NCBI GenBank assembly: GCA_905233345.1
Contig: CAJODQ010000008.1
Coordinates: 1 to 49,378, forward strand
Length of the DNA stretch: 49,378 nt
DNA from: an uncultured Bacteroidales bacterium
GTDB lineage: Bacteria; Bacteroidota; Bacteroidia; Bacteroidales; UBA932
Direction: 5' to 3'
Positions 16,293 through 25,958 of this stretch are shown piece after piece. Position 1 is the stretch's first letter. Every line of letters starts with the position of its first letter. The notes under the pieces were generated by a model that was not told the DNA's origin, did no database searches, and saw nothing but the letters and a program-made list of their open reading frames with translations. The position numbers were made by a program, and so were the translations under genes.

Positions 16293-18824
16293 ATGAAAAG
16301 GAAATTTTTAGCGCTGATCGGAGCCATCCTGTTTTTGACGCCGGCTGTGGCGCAGGTTACAGGTTCGGTTCCTGTGGAGGTGGACTACAACAGCCCCAAG
16401 ACCTACGTCGTCGGGGGTGTTCGTGTTTCCGGCACGAAATATTTGGGTGAAAGTCAGTTGCTTTCTGTGCTGGGCATCCATCCCGGCGACGTGGTGACGA
16501 TCCCGGGCGACGAAGTGTCGGCCGCCGTCAAGCGCATCTGGCTGCAGGGCGCCGCCTCGAACATCGGATTCTATGTCGATTCCGTCAGTGCTGGCCGGGA
16601 TACCGCCTGGTTCCGGCTCGATCTGCAGGAGCGTCCCCGTGTGGTCTCCTGGAACTACCGCGGCATCAAGAACAGCGAACGCGACGACCTCAAGGAGAAA
16701 CTCAATCTCCGCCGCGCCACCCCGCTCTCTGAATATGTGAAAGCCTCCTCCATCAAGACCATCAAGGACTATTTCAAGGAGAAAGGCTTTGCCGACGTGG
16801 AGGTCGAAATCGAGGTGGCCAACGACTCCCTCATTCGCAACGCCGTCCGCGTGACCTTCGACATCTACAAGGGCAAGAAACTCAAAGTCAAGCAGATTAC
16901 CTACGAAGGCAACGACGAGATCTCCAAGTTCAAGCTCGACCGCTCGATGAAGAAGACCAAGGACGCCAAGTGGTACAACCTCTTCTCTTCGAAGAAATTC
17001 CAGGAGAGTGAGTATGCAGGCGACAAGGAGAAGATGCTGGAAGTCTTCAATGAGGCGGGCTACCGCGACGCCAAGATCGTGAGTGATTCGCTGTATCGCT
17101 TCCCGGAAGACGGCCGCCTCGGCATTCACTTCAAGATCGACAAGGGCCAGAAATACTATTTCCGCAACATCACCTGGACGGGCAACTCCGAATACTCGGA
17201 AGATGTGCTCAACGACGTGCTCCGCATCAAGAAGGGTGACGTTTACGACGTGGTGACCATGGAAAAACGCCTCTATTCCGGTGAGAAAGAGGGCGACATC
17301 TCGGTCCGCAAGCTCTATAGCGACAATGGCTTCCTCTTCTTCAATGTCACTCCGGTCGAACTCGCCATCGAAGGCGACTCCGTCGACGTGGAGATGCGCA
17401 TCGTGGAAGGCAAGCCCGCCACGTTCAACAACATCATCGTCAACGGCAACACCATCACCAACGAGAAGGTGGTCCGCCGCGCCGTCTTCACGCGTCCGGG
17501 TTATCTCTTCCGCCAGACGGATTTTGAACGCTCCGTGCGAGAGATCTCCTCGATGGGCCACTTCGACGCCGAATACGCCGTCGACCCCAACAAGGGCTAC
17601 AACCTGATTCCGAACTCCGTCAACAATACCGTCGATATCGCCTACAATGTGCAGGAAAAGGCCAACAGCCAGCTGGAGCTCTCCGGCGGCTGGGGCAACC
17701 GCATGTTCGTGGGCACCGTGGGCGTGAGCTTCAACAACTTCTCCACGGCCAACTTCTTCAAGAAGGAGGCCTGGCGCCCCGTCCCGCTCGGCGACGCCCA
17801 GACGCTCTCCCTCCGTTTCCAGACCAACGGTTCGTATTACACGGCCTTCACGGCCAATTTCGTGGAGCCCTGGCTCACGGGCAAGAAGCCGACCTCCCTC
17901 AACATCTCGGCCTACTTCACCCGCCAGACCAATTCCTATTCCACCTATTACTATCAGGTGCTCAACGACGACCAGTTCATGGAGATCTTCGGCGCCGCGG
18001 TCGGCCTGGGTACCCGCCTGAAGTGGCCTGACAACTACTTCGTCCTCTACAACTCGCTCAACTGGCAGTCCTACAACCTGCAGGACTGGAACTACTATTT
18101 CATCTATTCCACGGGCCGTTCGCACAACATCAGTTGGCAGACCACGCTCTCGCGCAACTCCACCGACCAGTCGATCTACCCGCGCCAGGGTGTTGACCTG
18201 AGCCTCTCCGTGCAGCTGACCCCGCCGTGGTCGCTGATGCGCAAGGGCGGCCGGGACATCAACTACAACGACATGTCGGTCCAGGACCACTACCGCTGGA
18301 TCGAATATCACAAATGGACCTTCAAGGGCGCGATCTACACCCGCCTGGTGGGTGACCTCGTGCTCATGACCCGCGCACAGTTCGGCTTCCTGGGCTACTA
18401 CAACAAGAAATGGGGCTACTCGCCGTTCGAGGGCTTCATCCTGGGTGGCGACGGCATGTCGGGCTACAATACCTACGGCAACGAGGTGATCGGCCTGCGC
18501 GGTTACGAAAACTACTCCCTGACGCCGTATATCAACGGCGCCTATGCCGGTAACGTGTACGACAAGTTTACGGTCGAACTCCGCTATCCGGTGATCATGC
18601 AGCCCAGTTCCACCATCTTTGCCCTCGTCTTCCTGGAGGGCGGAAACTGCTGGTCGAACATCCGTGACTTCAATCCGTTCCAGATCAAGCGTTCGGCCGG
18701 CGTCGGCCTCCGCGTCTTCCTGCCGGTGGTCGGTCTGCTCGGTATCGACTGGGGCTGGGGCTTCGACACGGCACCGGGCAACGACAAGAGTCACTTCCAT
18801 TTCCTGATCGGACAACAATTCTAA
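16293..18824 (+). CDS. bamA: Outer-membrane protein assembly factor BamA
   Basis: BamA is the Omp85 core of the BAM complex. The 843-residue product has a signal peptide (MKRKFLALI...TPAVAQ) and several POTRA repeats (about 35-440, with blocks such as KVKQITYEGN and TFNNIIVNGN). The 16-stranded barrel opens around LSGGWGNRMF. The loop-6 signature appears as LRGYENY, a variant of the VRGF motif. The true start is ATG 16293, which begins the signal peptide. The order uppS-bamA-skp-skp is conserved in Bacteroidota and supports the call. Confidence 0.95.
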   Translation: MKRKFLALIGAILFLTPAVAQVTGSVPVEVDYNSPKTYVVGGVRVSGTKYLGESQLLSVLGIHPGDVVTIPGDEVSAAVKRIWLQGAASNIGFYVDSVSAGRDTAWFRLDLQERPRVVSWNYRGIKNSERDDLKEKLNLRRATPLSEYVKASSIKTIKDYFKEKGFADVEVEIEVANDSLIRNAVRVTFDIYKGKKLKVKQITYEGNDEISKFKLDRSMKKTKDAKWYNLFSSKKFQESEYAGDKEKMLEVFNEAGYRDAKIVSDSLYRFPEDGRLGIHFKIDKGQKYYFRNITWTGNSEYSEDVLNDVLRIKKGDVYDVVTMEKRLYSGEKEGDISVRKLYSDNGFLFFNVTPVELAIEGDSVDVEMRIVEGKPATFNNIIVNGNTITNEKVVRRAVFTRPGYLFRQTDFERSVREISSMGHFDAEYAVDPNKGYNLIPNSVNNTVDIAYNVQEKANSQLELSGGWGNRMFVGTVGVSFNNFSTANFFKKEAWRPVPLGDAQTLSLRFQTNGSYYTAFTANFVEPWLTGKKPTSLNISAYFTRQTNSYSTYYYQVLNDDQFMEIFGAAVGLGTRLKWPDNYFVLYNSLNWQSYNLQDWNYYFIYSTGRSHNISWQTTLSRNSTDQSIYPRQGVDLSLSVQLTPPWSLMRKGGRDINYNDMSVQDHYRWIEYHKWTFKGAIYTRLVGDLVLMTRAQFGFLGYYNKKWGYSPFEGFILGGDGMSGYNTYGNEVIGLRGYENYSLTPYINGAYAGNVYDKFTVELRYPVIMQPSSTIFALVFLEGGNCWSNIRDFNPFQIKRSAGVGLRVFLPVVGLLGIDWGWGFDTAPGNDKSHFHFLIGQQF

Positions 18825-18834
18825 TTTGACTGTC

Positions 18835-19350
18835 ATGAAAAAAGTTATCATCGCCCTCGCCGTGCTGCTGGCCAGTTTCCACCTGGCCGATGCCCAGAAG
18901 GTGGCGTATGTGAATACCGAAACCATCCTGGCTGCCATCCCGGAGTATGCCGCTGCGCAGATCCAGCTGGAAGCCCTCGGCGACAAATACAAGGCAGCTG
19001 TCGAGACGGAACTCGGCAAAGTGGAAACCCTTTACCAGAACTACCAGAGCACGCGTCATACGATGACCGCCCAGCAGCGGCAGAACGCTGAAAACGAGAT
19101 CATCGCCAAGGAGCGAGTGGCGCAGGAGAAACAAAAGATTTACTTTGGTGAAGACGGCATCATGGCCAAGAAAGCCGAAGAACTGCTCGATCCCATCCGC
19201 AAACGCGTGGAGACCGCCATCGAATCGGTCGCCCGCAGCGAGGGCTACGACCTGGTGATTGACGTCGCCGCCGTGCAGGGGATCGTCTACAAGAATGAAG
19301 CCCTCGATCTCACGGGCCGGGTGATTGCCCATTTCAATGAAAATCGTTAA
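18835..19350 (+). CDS. Skp/OmpH periplasmic chaperone (first)
   Basis: The 171-residue protein has a cleavable signal (MKKVIIALAVLLASFHLADA) followed by KVAYVNTETILAAIPEY, the usual OmpH first strand and helix. A Glu/Lys-rich coiled coil and the C-terminal SEGYDLVIDVAAVQGIVY complete the fold. It should trimerise and carry unfolded barrels to BamA. The start is ATG 18835, 10 nt after bamA. Its stop codon TAA forms the first bases of the next promoter's -7 box. Confidence 0.9.
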   Translation: MKKVIIALAVLLASFHLADAQKVAYVNTETILAAIPEYAAAQIQLEALGDKYKAAVETELGKVETLYQNYQSTRHTMTAQQRQNAENEIIAKERVAQEKQKIYFGEDGIMAKKAEELLDPIRKRVETAIESVARSEGYDLVIDVAAVQGIVYKNEALDLTGRVIAHFNENR

Positions 19351-19355
19351 CTTTG
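19348..19355 (+). promoter_or_regulatory. -7 box of the second skp, overlapping the stop of the first
   Basis: TAACTTTG begins with the TAA stop (19348-19350) of the first skp gene. An ATTG at 19324-19327 is a possible -33 box, 20 nt upstream. The ATG lies 20 nt downstream. Confidence 0.55.
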
Positions 19356-19375
19356 ATAATCCAAAATTGAAAGAA

Positions 19376-19939
19376 ATGAAAAAAATCGTACTTCTTGCTT
19401 TTTGTGTACTCTCGTTCGCTGCGCTCTCGCAGGCGCAGAACCTCAAGTTCGGTCACATCAACACCAATGAGCTGATCAGCCTCATGAGCGAGCGGGATTC
19501 CGCTGTGGTCAAACTTCAGGCCTACCAGAACGATTTGATCGAGACGCTCGAGGGAATGGAGACCGAGTACAACAACAAGGTGAATGAATATCAGCGGAAG
19601 AGCAACGAATGGGCCCCCGTGGTCCTCGAGACCAAGCAGCGCGAACTGCAGGAACTCGGACAGCGCATGCAGCAGTTCCAGCAGACCGCCCAGCAGGAGA
19701 TGGCCCAGATGCAGCAGGTGCTGATGCAGCCGGTCGTCGAGAAGGCCCAGAACGCCCTAACGAAGATCGCCAAGGCCAACAACCTTACCTATGTCTTCGA
19801 CCTGTCGGCCGGTTCGCTCATCTATTTCGATGACGCCGTGAGCCTCGACCTGCTCCCGCTGGCGAAGAAGGAACTGGGGATCCCCGCCGAGAAGGTGGCC
19901 CCCACGCAGTTGGGCAACGAAAACGGACAAACCAACTAA
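19376..19939 (+). CDS. Skp/OmpH periplasmic chaperone (second)
   Basis: This 187-residue paralogue has a signal peptide (MKKIVLLAFCVLSFAALSQAQ), then LKFGHINTNELISLMSERDS. A long Gln-rich coiled coil (about 50-125) and NLTYVFDLSAGSLIYFDD follow. ATG 19376 is preferred over upstream in-frame codons, which lie before the -7 box. Tandem skp genes of different lengths behind bamA are normal for the phylum; whether they form mixed trimers is unknown. Confidence 0.9.
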   Translation: MKKIVLLAFCVLSFAALSQAQNLKFGHINTNELISLMSERDSAVVKLQAYQNDLIETLEGMETEYNNKVNEYQRKSNEWAPVVLETKQRELQELGQRMQQFQQTAQQEMAQMQQVLMQPVVEKAQNALTKIAKANNLTYVFDLSAGSLIYFDDAVSLDLLPLAKKELGIPAEKVAPTQLGNENGQTN

Positions 19940-19951
19940 CCATTAAATACC

Positions 19952-19959
19952 TAACTTTA
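19952..19959 (+). promoter_or_regulatory. -7 box of korAB
   Basis: TAACTTTA differs from TAnnTTTG in the last base. It lies 4 nt before the ATG, the same spacing as at the Fur-like gene, and shares AAATAC-Y upstream with the trxB promoter. Confidence 0.5.
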
Positions 19960-19963
19960 ACCT

Positions 19964-21796
19964 ATGCAACATAAAGTAATTGACACCCAAGATGTTGTAA
20001 TTAGGTTTTGTGGAGATTCGGGCGATGGAATGCAGCTGACAGGCACCCTGTTCGCTGACGCCTCGGCCTTGTACGGCAACGAGATATCCACCTTCCCCGA
20101 CTATCCGGCAGAAATTCGTGCTCCGCACGGAACAGTCTCCGGCGTATCCGGCTTCCAGGTCCACATCGGATCGAACGAGGTCAACACGCCCGGAGATTTT
20201 TGTGATGTGCTGGTGGCCATGAACCCTGCCGCCCTTCGCGCCAACGCCAAATGGGCCAAACCGACTGCAACCATCATCATCGACACCGACACGTTCGATG
20301 AAGCCCTCATCCAGAGAGCTGGTTACGCTACGCTGGACCCGATCACCGAGCTGCGGATCGAGGACCGGAATATCATCTATTCACCCATCACGACCCTGAC
20401 GAAGGAGAGCCTCAAGGACAGCGGCATGGATCAGAAAGCCATCGTGCGTTGCAAGAACATGTTCACGCTCGGCATGTGCTTCTACATGTTCAACCGTCCC
20501 CTTGAGTACACCTACGCCTACCTGGAGAAGAAGTTCAAGAAGAAACCGGCGCTCATCGAGCCCAACAAGAAGGTGCTCTTCGACGGCTTCAACTACGCCG
20601 CCAACATCCAGGCCATCGCCAACACCTATACGGTGAAGCCGGCCAAGCAGGAGAAAGGCGTGTACCGCAACATCAGCGGTAACCAGGCCACCGCGTGGGG
20701 TCTGATCGCCGCCTCCGAGAAGAGTGGACGCCCGCTCTTCTGCGGTTCCTACCCGATCACCCCGGCCACGGCCATCCTCGAGGAACTGGCCATCCATAAG
20801 AACCTCGGCGTGAAGACGCTGCAGGCCGAAGACGAGATCGCGGGCATCTGCACCGCCATCGGTGCCGCCTATGCCGGCAACTTTGCCGTCACGACGACCT
20901 CCGGTCCGGGCCTCTCGCTCAAGAGCGAGGCGCTGGGCCTGGCCATGATCACCGAGCTCCCGCTCGTGCTGGTCGACGTGCAGCGCAGCGGCCCGTCCAC
21001 CGGTATCCCGACCAAGACCGAGCAGACCGACCTGGTGCAGGCCCTCTACGGCCGCAACGGTGAATGCCCGATCGCGGTGGTCGCCGCCCACTCGCCGAGC
21101 CACTGCTTCGACGCCGCCTTCTACGCCGGCAAATATGCCATGGAGCACATGATGCCGGTCATCCTCCTCACCGAGGGTTTCCTGGGTAACGGCAGCGAAC
21201 CGTGGAAGATTCCTTCGATGAAGGACTACCCGGCCATCAAGCCGCCCATCATCGACAAGTGCGAAGGCGCCTTCAAGCCCTTCGAGCGCGATCCCGAGTC
21301 CTATGCCCGCAAGTGGGCGTTCCCCGGCAAGGCCGGTCTGGAGCACCGCGTCGGCGGCCTGGAGAAGAACACCGCCGGTGTCATCTCCTCCGACCCGGAG
21401 AATCATGCCAAGATGGTCGCCGAGCGCGCCGAGAAGGTCGCCCGCCTGGCCAACTATATCCCCGAGCAGAAGGTCATCGGCCCCGAAGCGGCGGATGTCC
21501 TGATCGTGGGCTGGGGCGGCACCTTCGGCCACCTCTACACCGCGCTGCACGAATTGCAGGATGAAGGCAAGAGCGTGGCCCTCTGCCACTTCGACTTCAT
21601 CAACCCGCTGCCGAAGAACACCGCCGACATCTTCGCCCGCTACAAGAAGATCATCGTGTGCGAGCTCAACAGCGGCCAGTTCGCCGACTACCTGCGCGCC
21701 AAGCTGCCGCAGTTCAGCTATCTGCAGTACAACAAGGTCCAGGGTCAGCCTTTCATCGTGAAGGAGATCGTGGACGCCGTCAACGAAATCATCTAA
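19964..21796 (+). CDS. korA: 2-oxoacid:ferredoxin oxidoreductase, fused gamma-alpha subunit
   Basis: With KorB this enzyme reversibly converts a 2-oxoacid (most likely 2-oxoglutarate) plus CoA and oxidised ferredoxin to the acyl-CoA, CO2 and reduced ferredoxin. Residues about 10-190 are the gamma domain (RFCGDSGDGMQLTG). About 225-610 are the alpha domain (CGSYPITPATAILEEL, TTSGPGLSLKSEALG, and the C-terminal LIVGWGGTFGHLYTA). The 610-residue fusion length fits two-subunit OFORs. The KorA label rests on overall similarity; other oxoacids cannot be excluded. korB follows after 15 nt. No separate ferredoxin-like delta gene is present. Confidence 0.9.
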   Translation: MQHKVIDTQDVVIRFCGDSGDGMQLTGTLFADASALYGNEISTFPDYPAEIRAPHGTVSGVSGFQVHIGSNEVNTPGDFCDVLVAMNPAALRANAKWAKPTATIIIDTDTFDEALIQRAGYATLDPITELRIEDRNIIYSPITTLTKESLKDSGMDQKAIVRCKNMFTLGMCFYMFNRPLEYTYAYLEKKFKKKPALIEPNKKVLFDGFNYAANIQAIANTYTVKPAKQEKGVYRNISGNQATAWGLIAASEKSGRPLFCGSYPITPATAILEELAIHKNLGVKTLQAEDEIAGICTAIGAAYAGNFAVTTTSGPGLSLKSEALGLAMITELPLVLVDVQRSGPSTGIPTKTEQTDLVQALYGRNGECPIAVVAAHSPSHCFDAAFYAGKYAMEHMMPVILLTEGFLGNGSEPWKIPSMKDYPAIKPPIIDKCEGAFKPFERDPESYARKWAFPGKAGLEHRVGGLEKNTAGVISSDPENHAKMVAERAEKVARLANYIPEQKVIGPEAADVLIVGWGGTFGHLYTALHELQDEGKSVALCHFDFINPLPKNTADIFARYKKIIVCELNSGQFADYLRAKLPQFSYLQYNKVQGQPFIVKEIVDAVNEII

Positions 21797-21811
21797 GGGG
21801 AGGGAAGCATC

Positions 21812-22828
<1,017 letters not shown>

Positions 22829-22875
22829 AAAGCAACAACAAACCAATCAACCCAATAGTTTAACAATTTTTCCAA

Positions 22876-22883
22876 TAATTTTA
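22876..22883 (+). promoter_or_regulatory. Possible -7 box of gdhA
   Basis: TAATTTTA, a one-mismatch TAnnTTTG, lies 8 nt before the gdhA ATG in the AT-rich korB-gdhA gap. This is a weak call. Confidence 0.35.
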
Positions 22884-22891
22884 CAACAACT

Positions 22892-24235
22892 ATGAAAGTA
22901 GCTGAAATTATGGCGAACCTCGAGCGGAAGCATCCCGGTGAGAGCGAATATCTCCAGGCTGTCCGCGAGGTCCTCGACTCCATCGAGGAAGTGTACAACC
23001 AGCATCCTGAGTTCGAGAAGGCACAGATCGTCGAGCGTATGGTCGAACCCGACCGTATCTTTACGTTCCGCGTGACCTGGGTCGACGATGCCGGCAAGGT
23101 GCAGACCAACCTTGGTTATCGCATCCAGTTCAACAGCGCGATCGGCCCGTACAAGGGAGGTCTCCGCTTCCACAAGGCTGTGACTCCTTCGATGCTGAAG
23201 TTCCTCGGCTTCGAGCAGACTTTCAAGAATGCCCTCACGACTCTCCCGATGGGCGGTGCCAAGGGTGGCTCCGACTTCGACCCGGTCGGCAAGAGCAACG
23301 ACGAGATCATGCGTTTCTGCCAGGCCTTCATGACCGAGCTCTGGCAGTGCATTGGCCCGGACCAGGATGTCCCCGCCGGTGACGTCGGTGTCGGTGGCCG
23401 CGAGATCGGTTTCCTCTATGGTATGTACAAGAAACTCGCCCGCGAGTACAACACGGGTGTGCTGACCGGTAAGGGTGCTACCTGGGGTGGTTCGATCCTC
23501 CGTCCGGAAGCTACCGGTTTCGGTGCCCTCTATTTCGTCCAGAACCTGCTGCACAAGGCCGGCAAGGACATCAAGGGCTGCACCGTGGCTCTCTCCGGCT
23601 TCGGCAATGTGGCATGGGGCGCTGCTACCAAGGCACGCGAACTCGGTGCGAAGGTGGTCGCTATCTCCGGCCCGGACGGTGTCTGCGAGATTCCTGACGG
23701 CATCACCCCTGAGATGATCGACTACATGCTCGAAATGCGTGCTTCCAACCGCAACAAAGTCGAGGATATGGCTACCAAGTTCCCGGGCAAGGCCAAATTC
23801 ACGGCCGGCAAGAAGGCCTGGAGCGTGAAATGCGACATCGCCCTCCCTTGCGCCTTCCAGAACGAGCTCTCTGAAGACGACGCGAAGGAACTGAAGGCCA
23901 ACGGCACCTGGTGCTGCTGCGAGGTCTCCAACATGGGCTGCCAGCCGGGCGCTATCCACTTCTTCCAGCACAACGGCATCCTCTTCGCTCCGGGTAAGGC
24001 TGTCAACGCCGGTGGCGTGGCTACCTCGGGCCTCGAGATGACGCAGAACGCTTCGCACATCAGCTGGAGCGGCAAGGAAGTCGATGAGAAGCTGCACTTC
24101 ATCATGGACTCGATCCACGAGGCTTGCGTGAAGTACGGTACCCAGCCGGACGGCACGATCGACTACGTGAAGGGCGCGAACATCGCCGGCTTCATGAAGG
24201 TCGCTACGGCTATGCTCGAGCAAGGAATTATCTAA
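22892..24235 (+). CDS. gdhA: Glutamate dehydrogenase (hexameric, probably NADP-linked)
   Basis: GDH interconverts 2-oxoglutarate plus ammonia and glutamate. The 447-residue length equals that of the E. coli NADP enzyme. Substrate-binding blocks are visible: KGGLRFHK (from Lys88), PMGGAKGGSDFDP with catalytic Lys125, and DVPAGDVGVGGREIGF. The Rossmann segment reads GFGNVAWGAA. Codon choice leans more to GGT and GCT than in korB, as in highly expressed genes. The 3' end runs into repeat copy B rather than a simple terminator. Cofactor preference is inferred from size and similarity only. Confidence 0.93.
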   Translation: MKVAEIMANLERKHPGESEYLQAVREVLDSIEEVYNQHPEFEKAQIVERMVEPDRIFTFRVTWVDDAGKVQTNLGYRIQFNSAIGPYKGGLRFHKAVTPSMLKFLGFEQTFKNALTTLPMGGAKGGSDFDPVGKSNDEIMRFCQAFMTELWQCIGPDQDVPAGDVGVGGREIGFLYGMYKKLAREYNTGVLTGKGATWGGSILRPEATGFGALYFVQNLLHKAGKDIKGCTVALSGFGNVAWGAATKARELGAKVVAISGPDGVCEIPDGITPEMIDYMLEMRASNRNKVEDMATKFPGKAKFTAGKKAWSVKCDIALPCAFQNELSEDDAKELKANGTWCCCEVSNMGCQPGAIHFFQHNGILFAPGKAVNAGGVATSGLEMTQNASHISWSGKEVDEKLHFIMDSIHEACVKYGTQPDGTIDYVKGANIAGFMKVATAMLEQGII

Positions 24236-24237
24236 TT

Positions 24238-24360
24238 TACTGGGGCGCTGCCCCAAACCCCGCGCCTCCCGGCCTTAGTACTTTGCTAAGGCTGGGAGTT
24301 GTGCGTATATAGGCAGGGTTTAGCAAAGTACCGGCCTCCGGCGGTCCGCTGATGCGGACT
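24238..24360. repeat. Three-hairpin intergenic repeat, copy B
   Basis: The order of stem-loops is the same as at 2331-2430: GGGGC-GCT-GCCCC (24242-24254), GCCTTAG with CTAAGGC (24272-24292, extended by CTCCC/GGGAG), and GTCCGC-TGAT-GCGGAC (24344-24359). Compared with copy A, the stems change on both sides while loop TGAT and the flank ACTGGGGC are kept. It fills the gap between the convergent gdhA and murI genes and may act as their shared 3' structure. Confidence 0.65.
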
Positions 24361-24362
24361 TG

Positions 24363-25097
24363 TTAGAGACTGGCAAGTTGTAATAGAATTGAAATATCCT
24401 TTGAGGAAGAATTGAATTCTGTTGAACCTTTTTTTTGTGAAGTTTCTTTTTTACCCAGAAGGCGCTTCGCCTGGCGGGCGACGGCGGGAGCGGGGTTCAC
24501 CACGGTGACGGCGGGGCCAGCAAGGCGTTCGATGACGGGCTGCAGGAAAGGATAGTGGGTGCAGCCCAGGACGATATGATCGGCGCCGGCCTCCAGCATC
24601 GGATCGATGCAGCGCCGGATCAGCGCTTCCACTTCCGGACCGTCCAGAATGCCTTTCTCCACCGTTTCGACCAGGCCTTCGCCCACGCGCTCGATGACTT
24701 TTACGTCACCGGAGAAGCGTGCCAGCGTGCTGAGATACAGCTCCCCCTTGAAGGTGCCGGCCGTGGCCAGGACACCCACCACGCCGCTGTGGCTGTTGAG
24801 AATGGCAGGCTTGATGGCGGGCTCCATCCCGACGAAGGGGATGGTGTAGTGTTCACGCAGGTGGGAAATGGCTGCGGCCGTGGCCGTGTTGCAGGCCACC
24901 ACGATCAGCTCGCAGCCTTTTTCGAGGAAGAAATCGGTGACGGCGCAGGCTCGATCCACGATAAAGGCGGGGTCCTTCGGCCCGTAGGGGCAGTAGGCCG
25001 CATCCGAAAAATAGACATAATCTTCGTCAGGCATCAGCCTGACCAGTTCCCGCCAGACGGACAGGCCGCCCACGCCTGAATCATATACTCCGATCAT
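24363..25097 (-). CDS. murI: Glutamate racemase
   Basis: MurI supplies D-glutamate for peptidoglycan. The 244-residue product shows YDSGVGGLSV (Asp6, Ser7), the first catalytic cysteine in CNTATA (Cys69) and the second in GCTHYPF (Cys179). The last 25-30 residues (KKETSQ... to LASL) are encoded by AT-rich DNA unlike the rest, as if the frame had run past the ancestral stop. In many Bacteroidota murI follows the skp genes; here korAB and gdhA lie between and murI points the other way. Confidence 0.92.
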   Translation of the reverse strand: MIGVYDSGVGGLSVWRELVRLMPDEDYVYFSDAAYCPYGPKDPAFIVDRACAVTDFFLEKGCELIVVACNTATAAAISHLREHYTIPFVGMEPAIKPAILNSHSGVVGVLATAGTFKGELYLSTLARFSGDVKVIERVGEGLVETVEKGILDGPEVEALIRRCIDPMLEAGADHIVLGCTHYPFLQPVIERLAGPAVTVVNPAPAVARQAKRLLGKKETSQKKGSTEFNSSSKDISILLQLASL

Positions 25098-25105
25098 AAC
25101 GGATT

Positions 25106-25113
25106 CAAAGATA
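25106..25113 (-). promoter_or_regulatory. -7 box of murI
   Basis: TATCTTTG on the minus strand lies 8 nt before the murI ATG and directly next to the T-tract of the upstream terminator. Confidence 0.6.
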
Positions 25114-25114
25114 T

Positions 25115-25150
25115 AAAAAAAACGGGGTGATTGGAATTACCAATCACCCC
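25115..25150 (-). terminator. Rho-independent terminator of the first SusCD operon
   Basis: A perfect 11-bp stem (25124-25134 with 25140-25150) with a 5-nt loop is followed on the minus strand by eight T residues broken only by one preceding G. It ends the SusC-SusD-lipoprotein transcript. Confidence 0.9.
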
Positions 25151-25170
25151 ATCTTTCCATATTTTGGCGA

Positions 25171-25938
25171 TTAGAATTTCATGCCTTCAGGGAACACAAA
25201 GTATTCCATGCCGCTGCCGAAGCTACCGGCGCTCACGCGATAACCGGTGACTTGCAGGTACATGACACCGTCCTCGATGTAGCTGTCGCCCGTGTAGATG
25301 TACACGTTGCCATAGCTGCTGTGCACATAGCCGCTGAAGAAGCTGGCGGGCCATACGGGCTGGCCGTTCTTGATCGTGAACGTGAAGTCGGTACCCTTCA
25401 CCCAGCAGTTGGGGAGGATGAAGTAATCCGGGGCCTCGACCGTGGTGTAGATATCCTGCGGCCACTCTTCCTCATACCAGTCAGAGTAGTAGATACCCGT
25501 ACCCACCTTGACGCGGGTGAGCTTGCGGTTGGCCTTGACGGTCATCTCGCTGATGCCGGAAGGGGAGACATTGCTCTCATCCACGCTCAGGACGACACTG
25601 TAGGTCTCGCCGCCGAACGCGTTGATGTCCGGATAGGTGAAGTCGATGTAAGCGACACCTTCACCGTCGGCGAAGTCGAAGGAAGACTTGGACGGCTTGA
25701 AGACACCGCCGGTCTTGTCCTCGATGGTCACGGGGATGCTGACGGAACCCTTCGTGTTGCCACGGTTCAGCTGGACGGTCACTTTGTTGCCGTCTTCTTT
25801 CACCATCTCAAAGACGGCGACGTCAGAAGGGAACGACACGCAGGCGTTGTCGGGCGTGTAGATGACGCCTTCCCGGTCACAGGCATTCATGCAAAGGAGT
25901 GCCACGACCGCAAATGAAAGGAATATGATCTTTTTCAT
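25171..25938 (-). CDS. Surface lipoprotein in the SusE position
   Basis: The 255-residue lipoprotein has a signal ending in MNAC (Cys20). Residues about 30-140 look like a Calx-beta/DUF-type beta-sandwich (VTVQLNRGNTKGSVSIPVTI, SSFDFADGEGVAYIDF). The second half is Tyr/Gly rich with no recognised motif. It is third in the SusC-SusD operon, 20 nt after SusD. Lipoproteins in this position often bind the imported ligand at the surface; that role is inferred from position, and no catalytic site is visible. Confidence 0.7.
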   Translation of the reverse strand: MKKIIFLSFAVVALLCMNACDREGVIYTPDNACVSFPSDVAVFEMVKEDGNKVTVQLNRGNTKGSVSIPVTIEDKTGGVFKPSKSSFDFADGEGVAYIDFTYPDINAFGGETYSVVLSVDESNVSPSGISEMTVKANRKLTRVKVGTGIYYSDWYEEEWPQDIYTTVEAPDYFILPNCWVKGTDFTFTIKNGQPVWPASFFSGYVHSSYGNVYIYTGDSYIEDGVMYLQVTGYRVSAGSFGSGMEYFVFPEGMKF

Positions 25939-25958
25939 TGTCGTTTCTTTTTAACTCG

